Source: Candidatus Aenigmatarchaeota archaeon
Lineage (GTDB): Archaea; Aenigmatarchaeota; Aenigmatarchaeia; QMZS01
DNA: 10,778 nt
Direction: 5' to 3'
Assembly (NCBI GenBank): GCA_003663355.1
Contig: QMZV01000022.1
Span: 1 to 10,778, forward strand
Part shown: positions 1-6,915 of the stretch, piece by piece
How the letters are laid out: every line of letters starts with the position of its first letter
Numbering within the stretch: the first letter of the stretch is position 1
Notes under the pieces: model-generated
Told to the model about the DNA's origin: nothing
The model's database searches: none
What the model saw: only the letters and a program-made list of their open reading frames with translations
Position numbers and translations under genes: made by a program

Positions 1-9
1 AGATTTTAA

Positions 10-71
10 ATCAGGAGAATCCAAGGAGTTCTAATAATTCTTTTGTGTTAAAAACTTTAACTTTAGATTGC
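10..71. repeat. 62-bp perfect direct repeat, copy A (3' end of PIN toxin 1)
   Basis: This stretch is identical to 736-797 (offset 726 bp). It covers the stop codon and the last roughly 20 codons of the PIN toxin gene. Identity stops abruptly: coding sequence further in differs at many positions, and the base on the other side also differs. Confidence 0.95.
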
Positions 72-457
72 TGTTTAAATGCAGATTCATCAGACCATAT
101 ATCACAATTAAATGCTAAGGCTAAAGCAAAATATGGATCATCTTTAATTTTTTCGCCATGAGGTGAAATTTTGTTAGCTTCAGACAAAAATTCTTTATAT
201 TTTTCTTCTGAAATAGGATCTATTTTACGCAAAAGTAAAGAAAATAAAAATGCAAATGAAAGTTCATTAATTTTACCATATTTCATTATTTTCTCTTTGT
301 CAAATAGCAATTCTTTTAAAGCAAACTCTGGAGAAATTAATCTACATCCTAAATTTGGTAATTCTTCAATTATCCTTCTCCTTGCAGAATCTTTTTTAAA
401 GAAAGAAAATAAAATAGAGGCATCCACTATCAAAGTCCTTGGTAATTTTTCTGGCAT
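11..457 (-). CDS. PIN-domain toxin, VapC-like (copy 1)
   Basis: A 148-residue PIN-domain protein, probably the toxin of a VapBC-type pair; VapC proteins are Mg-dependent endoribonucleases that cut tRNA, rRNA or mRNA. The acidic active-site residues are visible: D12 in LIVDAS, E49 in FALKELL, D106/D107 in KDDPYFALALAF and D123 in IWSDES. Length is normal for VapC. The ATG start lies 6 bases after the stop of the 80-residue gene upstream, the usual antitoxin-toxin order. The last 18 residues are identical to those of the second PIN protein at 737-1150, and the DNA there is identical over 62 bp. The RNA target cannot be told from sequence. The PIN assignment is firm; the toxin role is inferred from the pairing. 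Confidence 0.87.
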   Translation of the reverse strand: MPEKLPRTLIVDASILFSFFKKDSARRRIIEELPNLGCRLISPEFALKELLFDKEKIMKYGKINELSFAFLFSLLLRKIDPISEEKYKEFLSEANKISPHGEKIKDDPYFALALAFNCDIWSDESAFKQQSKVKVFNTKELLELLGFS

Positions 458-463
458 TATGGA

Positions 464-706
464 TTATAACTTAGATTTTAACAAATGTTTTTTAGCAGCT
501 CTATTCTTAAGCTCAGAGCCCAACTTAAGTGCTAATTCATCAGTTATTTCAGACTTCTTTAACAATTCATCCGCAACCTTGAACATTAATTTTTCAGATA
601 ATTTCTCTCTTAGAGCCATAGAGATAATTGAGCTAATTTCTTCTCTACCAAGTTCTTTAAATCCAAATTTTAATTCCTCTGGAATCTCAACAACAATCTC
701 TGCCAT
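464..706 (-). CDS. Antitoxin partner of PIN toxin, VapB-like (copy 1)
   Basis: An 80-residue protein directly upstream of PIN toxin copy 1 and presumably co-transcribed with it. It starts MAEIVVEIPEELK, a short beta-strand-like N-terminus common in archaeal VapB-type antitoxins, followed by a charged, mostly helical region. That layout fits an N-terminal DNA-binding part and a C-terminal toxin-binding part. The copy-2 antitoxin at 1154-1387 shares the first ten residues (MAEIVVEIPE) and the pattern SE(I/L)TDE near residues 50-56, so the two are paralogues. Known VapB proteins neutralise VapC and repress their own promoter. No operator is recognised here beyond the shared start region. The call rests mainly on position and N-terminus. 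Confidence 0.75.
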   Translation of the reverse strand: MAEIVVEIPEELKFGFKELGREEISSIISMALREKLSEKLMFKVADELLKKSEITDELALKLGSELKNRAAKKHLLKSKL

Positions 707-713
707 AAATAAT
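681..713. repeat. 33-bp perfect direct repeat, copy A (antitoxin 1 start)
   Basis: Identical to 1362-1394 (offset 681 bp). It covers the first codons of the antitoxin gene, its ATG and 7 upstream bases. With the 62-bp repeat at the far end, it brackets each toxin-antitoxin module with conserved sequence around a divergent core. Confidence 0.93.
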
Positions 714-735
714 ATTTAAATAGAATAAAGAATTT

Positions 736-797
736 ATCAGGAGAATCCAAGGAGTTCTAATAATTCTTTTGTGTTAAAAACTTTAACTTTAGATTGC
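736..797. repeat. 62-bp perfect direct repeat, copy B (3' end of PIN toxin 2)
   Basis: Second copy of the repeat at 10-71, in the same position relative to its toxin gene. The synonymous sites are identical as well as the protein, which points to recent duplication or gene conversion, not selection on the protein alone. Confidence 0.95.
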
Positions 798-1150
798 CTC
801 TTAAATGCAACTTCATTTGACCAAATTGGACAATTAAAAAACAAGGATAACGCAAATAATGGAGCATCTTCAGAATGCGGAGCAAGTTTAATTGCTTCCC
901 TTCCAAATTTGAAAACCAACTTATCGTCAATTATTCTAACAAATATTTCCAACTCTGTCAAAGATTTAAAGAATTCTTCTTCAGTTATTTTAGATTTGGA
1001 ACAAATTTCCTCCTTGTGTTTAATCAGCTCATCAATTCTTGATTTTAAAGTATATAACTCAAGTAATTCAACCAATGTTATAATCTTCCTTGTTGATGAT
1101 TCTTTTTTAAAGAATGAGAACAATACATTAGAGTCAACAACTAATTTCAT
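737..1150 (-). CDS. PIN-domain toxin, VapC-like (copy 2)
   Basis: A 137-residue paralogue of the PIN protein at 11-457. It keeps D6 (LVVDSN), E41 (RIDELIKHKEEI) and D95 (SEDAPLFALSL). The fourth position, Asp123 in copy 1 (WSDES), is Asn112 here (WSNEV). Asn, Ser or Thr occur at this position in some active PIN proteins, so loss of activity cannot be assumed. The middle (residues 25-85) has diverged strongly from copy 1, but the last 18 residues (SKVKVFNTKELLELLGFS) are identical. The ATG lies 3 bases after the stop of its antitoxin gene. It is probably a ribonuclease toxin whose specificity has diverged from copy 1. Confidence 0.85.
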   Translation of the reverse strand: MKLVVDSNVLFSFFKKESSTRKIITLVELLELYTLKSRIDELIKHKEEICSKSKITEEEFFKSLTELEIFVRIIDDKLVFKFGREAIKLAPHSEDAPLFALSLFFNCPIWSNEVAFKRQSKVKVFNTKELLELLGFS

Positions 1151-1153
1151 TGT

Positions 1154-1387
1154 CTATAACCAACCCATTTCTTTCCAATGCTTGAAAGAAGCTTTATTAA
1201 TTTCTCTGCCAAGTCTCAAGCATTCTTCATCTGTTAGTTCAGATTTTGAAAATCTCTTATCCCATTCTTTAAGCAACAACTCTCGTGCAACTTTTAATCT
1301 AATAGTTGCATTAATATCTCTCTCCAATTCCTCAAAAAATTTCCTATCTAGTTTTAACTCAGGAATCTCAACAACAATCTCTGCCAT
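1154..1387 (-). CDS. Antitoxin partner of PIN toxin, VapB-like (copy 2)
   Basis: A 77-residue protein upstream of PIN toxin copy 2, beginning MAEIVVEIPELK like the copy-1 antitoxin. The body is charged and helical, with SELTDEECLRLGRE matching SEITDELALKLGSE in copy 1. The remaining residues differ, as expected if each antitoxin has co-evolved with its own toxin. The first codons and the short upstream stretch are identical in DNA to copy 1 over 33 bp. The gene starts only 23 bases from the divergent MgtC-family gene, so the two promoters must overlap. Function is inferred from the pairing. Confidence 0.75.
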   Translation of the reverse strand: MAEIVVEIPELKLDRKFFEELERDINATIRLKVARELLLKEWDKRFSKSELTDEECLRLGREINKASFKHWKEMGWL

Positions 1388-1394
1388 AAATAAT
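1362..1394. repeat. 33-bp perfect direct repeat, copy B (antitoxin 2 start)
   Basis: Second copy of the repeat at 681-713. It extends 7 bases past the antitoxin ATG into the 23-bp gap shared with the divergent MgtC-family gene, so it includes the proposed promoter of that gene. Confidence 0.93.
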
Positions 1395-1410
1395 TTAATT
1401 TAATATACTT
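1386..1410 (+). promoter_or_regulatory. Compressed divergent promoter region, antitoxin 2 / MgtC
   Basis: Only 23 bp separate the ATG of the minus-strand antitoxin (1387) from the ATG of the plus-strand MgtC-family gene (1411). An ATAAATAA sequence at 1386-1393 lies about 25 bp before the MgtC ATG, the right distance for an archaeal TATA box driving a leaderless transcript, and it overlaps the antitoxin start codon. No Shine-Dalgarno sequence is seen. The assignment is inferred from spacing. Confidence 0.4.
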
Positions 1411-1812
1411 ATGATAGTTCAATTAGAAATTGTTGTCAAACTAATTTTAGCCGTTGCTCTTGGAGGACTTATCGGAATTGAAAGAGAAAAATCACATAAA
1501 CCAGCTGGAATAAGAACACACATGCTTGTTGCATTAGGCGCTTGTTTATTCACAATCTCTTCAATGAATCTTGGAATGGATTCTGCAAGAATTGCCGCTG
1601 GAATTGTTACAGGAATCGGATTTATTGGCGCTGGAACTATTATTAGTTCTGGAAAAAATATCAAAGGGATAACTACAGCAGCCTCTCTTTGGACAACTTC
1701 TGCTGTAGGTTTGCTTGTTGGTATTGGGGAGTATTTTATATCCACAATTGCAACTCTATTTATATTAATTATTTTGTTATTGGATTTTATGATTAAAAAA
1801 TGGTTGAAGTGA
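1411..1812 (+). CDS. MgtC/SapB family membrane protein (short form)
   Basis: A 133-residue hydrophobic protein with clear MgtC-family signatures: GGLIGIEREK (18-27) followed by AGIRTHMLVALGA (32-44), then GIVTGIGFIGAGTII (64-78) and GITTAASLWTTSAVG (86-100). Four or so membrane segments are expected: about 5-24, 36-54, 62-80 and 86-126. Longer MgtC proteins carry a soluble C-terminal domain of about 90 residues. It is missing here, as in many MgtC/SapB/YhiD relatives. MgtC helps some bacteria grow at low magnesium and inside macrophages; the function of archaeal members is unknown. The stop overlaps the nnrD start by 13 bases, so the two are probably co-transcribed. The family call is firm, the role is not. 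Confidence 0.9.
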   Translation: MIVQLEIVVKLILAVALGGLIGIEREKSHKPAGIRTHMLVALGACLFTISSMNLGMDSARIAAGIVTGIGFIGAGTIISSGKNIKGITTAASLWTTSAVGLLVGIGEYFISTIATLFILIILLLDFMIKKWLK

Positions 1813-2639
1813 TAAAGGAATTAAGAAAGATTTATAAAAAAAGAGAAAAAGAAGTTCACAAATATAATTTTGGTTCTTTGCTTGTAATTGGAGGCTCAAA
1901 AATTTATTCTGGCTCTCCAACTTTCAATGCTCTTGCAGCTTTGAGGAGCGGTGTTGATTTAGTTGAAATTGCCGCACCCGAAAGAGCAGCAAATATAATA
2001 GCAAGCTTTTCACCAGATTTAATTACACATCCTTTGAAAGGAGATTTTCTTAAAAAAGAGCATTTAAAACAAATTTATAAAATCTTAGAAAACAAAACAG
2101 GTTTCGTTATTGGAGGGGGTCTCGGAAGAGAAAAAGAAACCTTTAAAGCAGTTCAGAAATTTTTATCTGAAGCAAAATTACCTGGTGTAATTGATGCAGA
2201 TGCAATTTATGCTGTTGCAGAAAAACCAGAGATTGTCAGAGAAAAAAATTTTGTTTTAACTCCACATGCTTATGAATTCTTTATTTTGAGTGGAGAGAGA
2301 GTTTTAGATGATTTAGAAAGAAGAAAAAATAAAGTGATAAAAGTTGCAAGGGAATTAAAAACAACAATTTTGCTGAAAGGAAATATTGATATAATTTCTG
2401 ATGGAAACAAAATTTATCTAAATAAAACAGGCACTCCTTACATGACAAAGGGAGGAACAGGGGATACTTTAGCTGGAATTTGCGGAGCATTACTTGCTCG
2501 CAAGGTTAATTGCTTTGAATCTGCCTGCTGCGCAGCTTATATTAATGGAAGAGCAGGAGAACTTGCATCAAAAAAATTCAGAGAAAGTTTTCTTGCTTCA
2601 GATTTATTGAATGAAATTCCTAAAGTAATTAATTATTAG
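1800..2639 (+). CDS. nnrD: ADP-dependent NAD(P)H-hydrate dehydratase NnrD
   Basis: A 279-residue ribokinase-fold protein of the YjeF C-terminal (carbohydrate-kinase-like) family. Members dehydrate S-NADHX and S-NADPHX back to NADH and NADPH at the cost of a nucleotide, usually ADP in prokaryotes. Visible motifs are LLVIGGSKIYSGSPTFNALA (27-46), the glycine loop VIGGGLGR (103-110), DADAIYA (132-138), LTPHAYEF (153-160), LLKG (191-194) and GGTGDTLAG (218-226) with catalytic D222. The N-terminal NAD(P)HX epimerase domain found in fused proteins is absent, so an epimerase would have to come from another locus. The 3' end overlaps the convergent nth gene by 3 bp. The KYNFGSLLVIGGS leader supports this start. 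Confidence 0.92.
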   Translation: MVEVIKELRKIYKKREKEVHKYNFGSLLVIGGSKIYSGSPTFNALAALRSGVDLVEIAAPERAANIIASFSPDLITHPLKGDFLKKEHLKQIYKILENKTGFVIGGGLGREKETFKAVQKFLSEAKLPGVIDADAIYAVAEKPEIVREKNFVLTPHAYEFFILSGERVLDDLERRKNKVIKVARELKTTILLKGNIDIISDGNKIYLNKTGTPYMTKGGTGDTLAGICGALLARKVNCFESACCAAYINGRAGELASKKFRESFLASDLLNEIPKVINY

Positions 2640-3259
2640 CTTTCATAAAATTCGCAATATTTCTTGATTTTACATTCTTTGCACTTTGGTCTTATTGGTT
2701 TGCAAATTTCTTTTCCAAATTGTATAAATAGTTGATTAACAATTTTCCTATCTTTCCCCTTCAAAATTTTTTCCAATTCAATTCTTATTTTTTCTGGACT
2801 TAAATTTTTTTCAACCAATCCAAGTCTTTTTGAAATCCTTGCAACATGAGTATCAACAGGAATTGTTTTTTTATTAAATCCAAAAAGCAGAACACAACTC
2901 GCTGTCTTGTCTCCTACAAGAGGGAGTTTTTTCAGTTCCTCTAAATTGTTTGGAACTTTTCCATTATATTTTTCAATCAAAATCTTAGAAAGTTTTTTCA
3001 GCCCTTTAGCTTTCTGTTTGTAAAATCCAACAGGATAAATTAATTTTTCTATTTCTTTAGATTTCAAAGAAAGTAATTTTTCTGGAGTTTTAACCTTCTC
3101 TAACAATCTTTCTGAAGAAAACTTTGTAATCTCATCTTTTGTTCTCTGAGATAAAATTGTTGTGACCAAAACTTTGAATGGCTCATCTCTCTTAACTTTA
3201 AAATTATATTTTTCCTTTAAAATTTTAAGTACTGTTTTAATTTTCTCTTTCCTATTCAT
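2636..3259 (-). CDS. nth: Endonuclease III, DNA glycosylase/AP lyase
   Basis: A 207-residue HhH-GPD base-excision repair enzyme that removes oxidised pyrimidines and nicks the abasic site. The helix-hairpin-helix LPLVGDKTA holds the catalytic lysine K118, and D136 in PVDTHVARIS is the conserved aspartate. The C-terminus has the [4Fe-4S] signature C186-x6-C193-x2-C196-x5-C202 with family spacing. LSQRTKDE (36-43) matches the usual LS.QT.D motif. Length is typical. The start ATG is 5 bp from the divergent thpR ATG, so promoter elements must lie inside the neighbouring gene. Confidence 0.95.
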   Translation of the reverse strand: MNRKEKIKTVLKILKEKYNFKVKRDEPFKVLVTTILSQRTKDEITKFSSERLLEKVKTPEKLLSLKSKEIEKLIYPVGFYKQKAKGLKKLSKILIEKYNGKVPNNLEELKKLPLVGDKTASCVLLFGFNKKTIPVDTHVARISKRLGLVEKNLSPEKIRIELEKILKGKDRKIVNQLFIQFGKEICKPIRPKCKECKIKKYCEFYES

Positions 3260-3264
3260 AATTT

Positions 3265-3792
3265 ATGAGATGTTTTATTGCAATAAATCTGCCAAAAGAA
3301 ACAAAAAAAAGAATTTCAAAGATAATGAAAGATTTTCAAGAAAAAGGAATAAAAAAAGTTGAGGAACAGAATCTTCATTTAACTCTGAAATTTCTTGGTG
3401 AAGTAAATGAGAAAAAGATTGAGGAGATAAAGCAGATTTTAGAAAAAATTAATTACAAAAAATTTGAAGTTTCCTTAAAAAATTTTGGATTCTTTCCAAA
3501 TGACAATTTTATTAAAGTTGTGTGGATTGGTATTGAAAAAGGAAGAAAAGAAATTATTGAACTGCAGAAACAGATTGATTTTGGATTGAAAGATTTAAGT
3601 TTTAAACCAGAAACAAATTTTGAACCACATCTCACAATTGCAAGAATAAAATTTTTGAAAAACAAAAAAGAATTTTTGAAAAAAGTAAGTGAACTAAAAT
3701 TTGAAGATAATTTTTCTGTTTCAAACTTTGATTTAATGCAAAGTTTTTTGAAACCAGGAGGCCCTGTTTATAAAAAAATATTAAGTATTTGA
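3265..3792 (+). CDS. thpR: RNA 2',3'-cyclic phosphodiesterase ThpR
   Basis: A 175-residue 2H phosphoesterase. The family opens 2',3'-cyclic phosphates to 2'-phosphates on RNA, and was first described as a 2'-5' RNA ligase acting on tRNA halves. The N-terminus MRCFIAINLP is typical, and both catalytic HxT motifs are present: H38-L-T40 in NLHLTLKFLG and H122-L-T124 in PHLTIAR. Length is normal for archaeal members. A link to the intron-bearing tRNAs nearby is possible, since archaeal splicing leaves 2',3'-cyclic ends, but that is inference. The gene diverges from nth with a 5-bp gap and ends 34 bp before psmA. Confidence 0.93.
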   Translation: MRCFIAINLPKETKKRISKIMKDFQEKGIKKVEEQNLHLTLKFLGEVNEKKIEEIKQILEKINYKKFEVSLKNFGFFPNDNFIKVVWIGIEKGRKEIIELQKQIDFGLKDLSFKPETNFEPHLTIARIKFLKNKKEFLKKVSELKFEDNFSVSNFDLMQSFLKPGGPVYKKILSI

Positions 3793-3802
3793 TTAGTTTA
3801 AC

Positions 3803-3814
3803 TTTATTTAAATA
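3803..3814 (+). promoter_or_regulatory. Probable TATA box upstream of psmA
   Basis: TTTATTTAAATA lies 13-24 bp before the psmA ATG, within the 34-bp gap after thpR. It resembles the archaeal TATA consensus and would place transcription start at or very near the ATG. No Shine-Dalgarno sequence is seen, which fits a leaderless mRNA. The assignment is by pattern and spacing only. Confidence 0.45.
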
Positions 3815-3826
3815 AATTATATATTT

Positions 3827-4501
3827 ATGGCAGAAATTGATATTCCGGCACAAATGGGATATGATAGAGCAGCTGTTGTCTTTTCTCCAGAAGGAAGAAT
3901 TTATCAGGTAGAGTATGCTTTGGAGGCAGTTAAACTTAGTAAAACCTCGGTTGGTGTTGTTTTTAATGATGGTGTTGTTCTTGCTGCTTATTCTCCATTA
4001 AGTGCTCTGCAATTACCTTCTAAATTTGGAAAGGTTGCAAAAATTGATGACCATATTATAGCTGCTCCCTGCGGTCTTACAGGAGATGCAAGGATTTTAA
4101 TTGATTATTTAAGAATGCAGGCACAAATCAATAAATTAACTTATGGAGAACCAATAGATGTTTTTGTTTTAGCAAAAAAAGTTGCTGATAGAATGCAGTT
4201 GTTCACTCAAGTTGGAGGAGTAAGACCTTATGGAGTTTCTATTTTATTGGGAGGTATCAATAATGAACCAACTTTGTATGAAATAAACTCTTCAGGGACC
4301 TTATACAAATGGAAAGCAAAATCTTTAGGAAGAGGAGAAAAGGAAGCACAGAAATATTTAGAAAAAAACTATAAAGATAATATTGGTGAAGAAAATGCAA
4401 AGAAGTTAGCAACAACAGCAATTGAGCGTGGTGAAAAGAAGTTTGGCAAGTTTGATAAAAAAGCAATTGAAATTTTGGTTGTGAAGAAAAATTCAAAATA
4501 A
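3827..4501 (+). CDS. psmA: Proteasome alpha subunit
   Basis: A 224-residue 20S proteasome alpha subunit. Seven copies form each outer, gated ring of the barrel. The family N-terminus is clear: GYDRAAVVFSPEGRIYQVEYA (11-31) with the conserved YDR gate motif, then the alpha-type helix region and GGVRPYGVSILLGG further on. K66 in the SKFGKVAKID stretch falls where the pocket lysine that binds HbYX tails of ATPase partners is expected. It lacks the N-terminal threonine of beta subunits. The C-terminus is somewhat short compared with the 230-260 residues of many homologues. The beta subunit and regulatory ATPase are not in this window. The 3' end overlaps the convergent 269-residue gene by 9 bp. 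Confidence 0.96.
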   Translation: MAEIDIPAQMGYDRAAVVFSPEGRIYQVEYALEAVKLSKTSVGVVFNDGVVLAAYSPLSALQLPSKFGKVAKIDDHIIAAPCGLTGDARILIDYLRMQAQINKLTYGEPIDVFVLAKKVADRMQLFTQVGGVRPYGVSILLGGINNEPTLYEINSSGTLYKWKAKSLGRGEKEAQKYLEKNYKDNIGEENAKKLATTAIERGEKKFGKFDKKAIEILVVKKNSK

Positions 4502-5302
4502 ACAATCATACTCTGAGAAATTTTCTTCTAAACAAGGTGCTATTTCTTTTAATTTTTCTTTCCAGTTTTTTGCTTTTAGAGGCTCAACCAATAATAATTC
4601 TGGGTCAATAACATTATAGATAACATCATAAAAAACATCATTAGCAGAAGAAGATAAGGCACCAGAAGAAGAATATCCGCTAAATTCAGATAATTTTTTA
4701 GCTGTTATTCCTGTTGTTATATAACCAGTAACTTTAGAATTTATCTTCTCCACCAAATAAATAGAAATAGCAGCCAGTTTTTTACTTTTTTTCTTGTACG
4801 CTGCATCAGGTTTTACTTGTAAGTACCAGTCAAGAATATGGTGGGCAATGGAAATAATTTCCTTCTCTTTAGGGCCTAGCTGACCATATTCACTTTTTAA
4901 GAACTGATTTATCTCTTTATGAGCATCACAACAAACTTTCATAAATTCATCAACAATCAAAGATTTTTTACTTCCAATTTCTTTTTCAGTCATTAGAACA
5001 GTAATTATAAAATTGGATAAAGCTAACTTTTTTGAGTTAAGATAGATAACAAAATGATTTGTTAAAGCCTGAAACTCTCTTACAAAATTGTTCAATTCTT
5101 TAAGATTTTTAACTTTTCTTTTCTCAATTATTCTTATTAATATATCACTAAATAGAGCTCTGATATTCATGTCTGAACTATCCTTTGAAAGTTTTTTCTC
5201 CAAATCCTCAAAATCTTTTTTGTTAAAACCAAGTTTAAAGAATTCTTCCAAAAATCTTTCTTTAGTTAAAGAATACAAATCTTCCAATATATTTTTAAGC
5301 AT
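4493..5302 (-). CDS. Uncharacterised helical protein, last gene of HD-DHH run
   Basis: A 269-residue, lysine-rich, mostly helical soluble protein that I do not recognise. No signal peptide, membrane segment or cysteine cluster is seen. Residues about 145-230 (including IAHHILDWYLQ, LAAISIYLVEKI, ITAKKLSEFSGYSSSGALSSSAND) loosely resemble a cyclin-fold repeat followed by a helix-turn-helix, as in TFB-like factors. This is a weak impression only. Its ATG overlaps the 3' end of the DHH phosphoesterase gene by 8 bases, so translation is probably coupled and the product may act with the HD and DHH proteins. The 3' end overlaps psmA convergently. The open frame is long and uninterrupted, so it is a real gene. 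Confidence 0.75.
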   Translation of the reverse strand: MLKNILEDLYSLTKERFLEEFFKLGFNKKDFEDLEKKLSKDSSDMNIRALFSDILIRIIEKRKVKNLKELNNFVREFQALTNHFVIYLNSKKLALSNFIITVLMTEKEIGSKKSLIVDEFMKVCCDAHKEINQFLKSEYGQLGPKEKEIISIAHHILDWYLQVKPDAAYKKKSKKLAAISIYLVEKINSKVTGYITTGITAKKLSEFSGYSSSGALSSSANDVFYDVIYNVIDPELLLVEPLKAKNWKEKLKEIAPCLEENFSEYDCLF

Positions 5303-6278
5303 AATTAATAAATTTATTTAAAAAACTCTCAACTTCAAAAATAAATGCCTCTTTAAAAATTTCAATTTTATCTCTTTTTATTCTTGCTCCAGCAGCTTTT
5401 CTGTGACCTCCTCCATCTCCTCCACAAACTTTTGCAACTTTTTTGACAATTTCTCCAAGATTTATTTCTGTGTTTGTCCTAATACTAATATTGTAAGAGT
5501 CCTTAAAAATTGAATAAGCAACGACAATCGCATCTTTGTTTTTTTCCAAAATCTGGGTTGCAATAATTGATTTTATATTGTATGGAGAGATTACTTCTAC
5601 AAAAATAATGTTTCCTTCTCTTTCAATTTTATTATTTGATTTTGAAATTTCATTTTGTATAATGTTGTAACATTCTTTTAAATAAAGATTCTGGACAACT
5701 TCCTTGCTTGATTTTGCATTCAGCAATATATCCAATATTTTATATTCTTTATCATGTTCCACCAGAGTGGCAGAGAAAATATAATCTGAAATTAAATCCA
5801 ATTCTTCCCTGTTTTCAAAATCCTCAACAAATTTTCTGCAAAATTCAGAATTCTCATCTCCTTTATCTCCAATTACGCCAACAGCAGCAATCCATTTTGT
5901 TTCTTCCATATCCTCAAGTTCGGAGCAAACTTCGTAAACAAGATACGAAGCTGGAATATAACTTTTTGGATCTTTTTCTCTTGGATTGTAAAACGGAATT
6001 TTTGGTTTTTTGTCAAATTGGTGATGGTCTATTATTAAAGTTTTTTCTGATGCAAATTTTAAAGCATTATCTAAATTAATATCCAAAAAAATCATTACTT
6101 TTTTTATTTCTAATTTTTCTATTGGCACTTCTGTCAACTCATAAGAATATTTTATTTTCCTCTTATTTAAAAAATTAAGCAGAATTGCAAGAGAACAAAT
6201 TCCATCTGTGTCTTTATGGGAAACTATTTTAACCTCTTCCTTTAAATTTTTAAGAAATTCTACAGCTTCTTCTTTCAT
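5295..6278 (-). CDS. DHH/DHHA1 phosphoesterase, RecJ/GAN-like
   Basis: A 327-residue DHH-family phosphoesterase. Metal-binding motifs are present in order: SHKDTDG with D23 and D25, FLDIN with D66, IIDHH with D84-H85-H86, and AVGVIGDKGDENSE. The C-terminal DHHA1 substrate-binding domain ends in CGGDGGGHRKAAGA with GGGH at 289-292. This layout is shared by RecJ exonucleases, archaeal GAN (the GINS-associated nuclease) and nano-RNases that degrade short oligonucleotides. The protein is smaller than GAN (about 450-480 residues), which fits a compact RecJ-like or nanoRNase-type enzyme. It lies 16 bp downstream of the HD-domain gene. The exact substrate is open. Confidence 0.88.
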   Translation of the reverse strand: MKEEAVEFLKNLKEEVKIVSHKDTDGICSLAILLNFLNKRKIKYSYELTEVPIEKLEIKKVMIFLDINLDNALKFASEKTLIIDHHQFDKKPKIPFYNPREKDPKSYIPASYLVYEVCSELEDMEETKWIAAVGVIGDKGDENSEFCRKFVEDFENREELDLISDYIFSATLVEHDKEYKILDILLNAKSSKEVVQNLYLKECYNIIQNEISKSNNKIEREGNIIFVEVISPYNIKSIIATQILEKNKDAIVVAYSIFKDSYNISIRTNTEINLGEIVKKVAKVCGGDGGGHRKAAGARIKRDKIEIFKEAFIFEVESFLNKFINYA

Positions 6279-6294
6279 TTTTCTATAAAATTGA

Positions 6295-6849
6295 TCATAT
6301 TTCAGATTTTAAACTTTCTTTTAATAACTCCCTTAAATAAGCATCTGTGTAAGCATCAATTGTATCTGCAAAATGCACAATCATCGCTTCCAGAATCAAT
6401 CCTTCCAATTTCAAATGGTTTAAAACAATGTGAATAACTTCCTCTGGAAAATTTCTTGCATACAATTCGCAACCAATCAACTCCTCATGACTAATTAATT
6501 TTCCAACAAGTTCATATTTTCTTCCTTTTTTTTTGAAGTCAAAAACCCTCATCAAATCGTGAAGCAATGCTCCGGCAATTACATAATCCTTGTTTATTTT
6601 GCAATATTTTTGATCAATAAAGTCAGCAATTTTTATTGATAGTTCTGTAACATTTTTCGTATGTGTTATTAATCCTCCTTTCTCCATGTGATGTTCAAAT
6701 CCTTTATATCCACCAGGACATTCCTCTAATTTTATTTGTTTATAATTCAAATTTTTATTACTTAATTTAATATCTCTAAGCAAATCAATGGTTTTTTCCC
6801 TTAATTCTTTATCTTCAATTTTGTCAGCCAATTTAAGCAATTCTTTCAT
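6295..6849 (-). CDS. HD-domain phosphohydrolase, YhaM-like
   Basis: A 184-residue HD-superfamily protein with the metal-binding set H63 (GGLITHT), H97-D98 (GALLHDL), H121 (ISHEE), H145 (VLNHLK) and D162 (HFADTID). The stretch FEHHMEKGGLITHTKNVTEL resembles the HD domain of bacterial YhaM/CBF1 3'-5' exoribonucleases, but the N-terminal OB-fold of YhaM is missing. It could be an RNase or a nucleotide phosphohydrolase; the HD fold alone does not decide. It is the first gene of the run HD - DHH - 269-residue protein, and it diverges from tRNA-Ile(UAU) with 26 bp between them. The DHH partner suggests a shared role in nucleic-acid end or nucleotide turnover. Confidence 0.85.
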   Translation of the reverse strand: MKELLKLADKIEDKELREKTIDLLRDIKLSNKNLNYKQIKLEECPGGYKGFEHHMEKGGLITHTKNVTELSIKIADFIDQKYCKINKDYVIAGALLHDLMRVFDFKKKGRKYELVGKLISHEELIGCELYARNFPEEVIHIVLNHLKLEGLILEAMIVHFADTIDAYTDAYLRELLKESLKSEI

Positions 6850-6915
6850 AAAGTAATTTTAATAAAATTAAATATGGGCCTGTAGCTCAGTTTGGTTAGA
6901 GCGCCGGTCTTATAA

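Noticed and set aside
171..1403. Long plus-strand open frames opposite the toxin-antitoxin genes (171-719 and 771-1403)
   Set aside because: They are rich in Ser, Asn and Leu with no recognisable motif, lie antisense to clear PIN and antitoxin genes, and look like shadows of AT-rich coding sequence.
2281..2490. Minus-strand open frame inside nnrD
   Set aside because: It lies wholly within a well-supported gene, in an antisense frame, with no recognisable motif.
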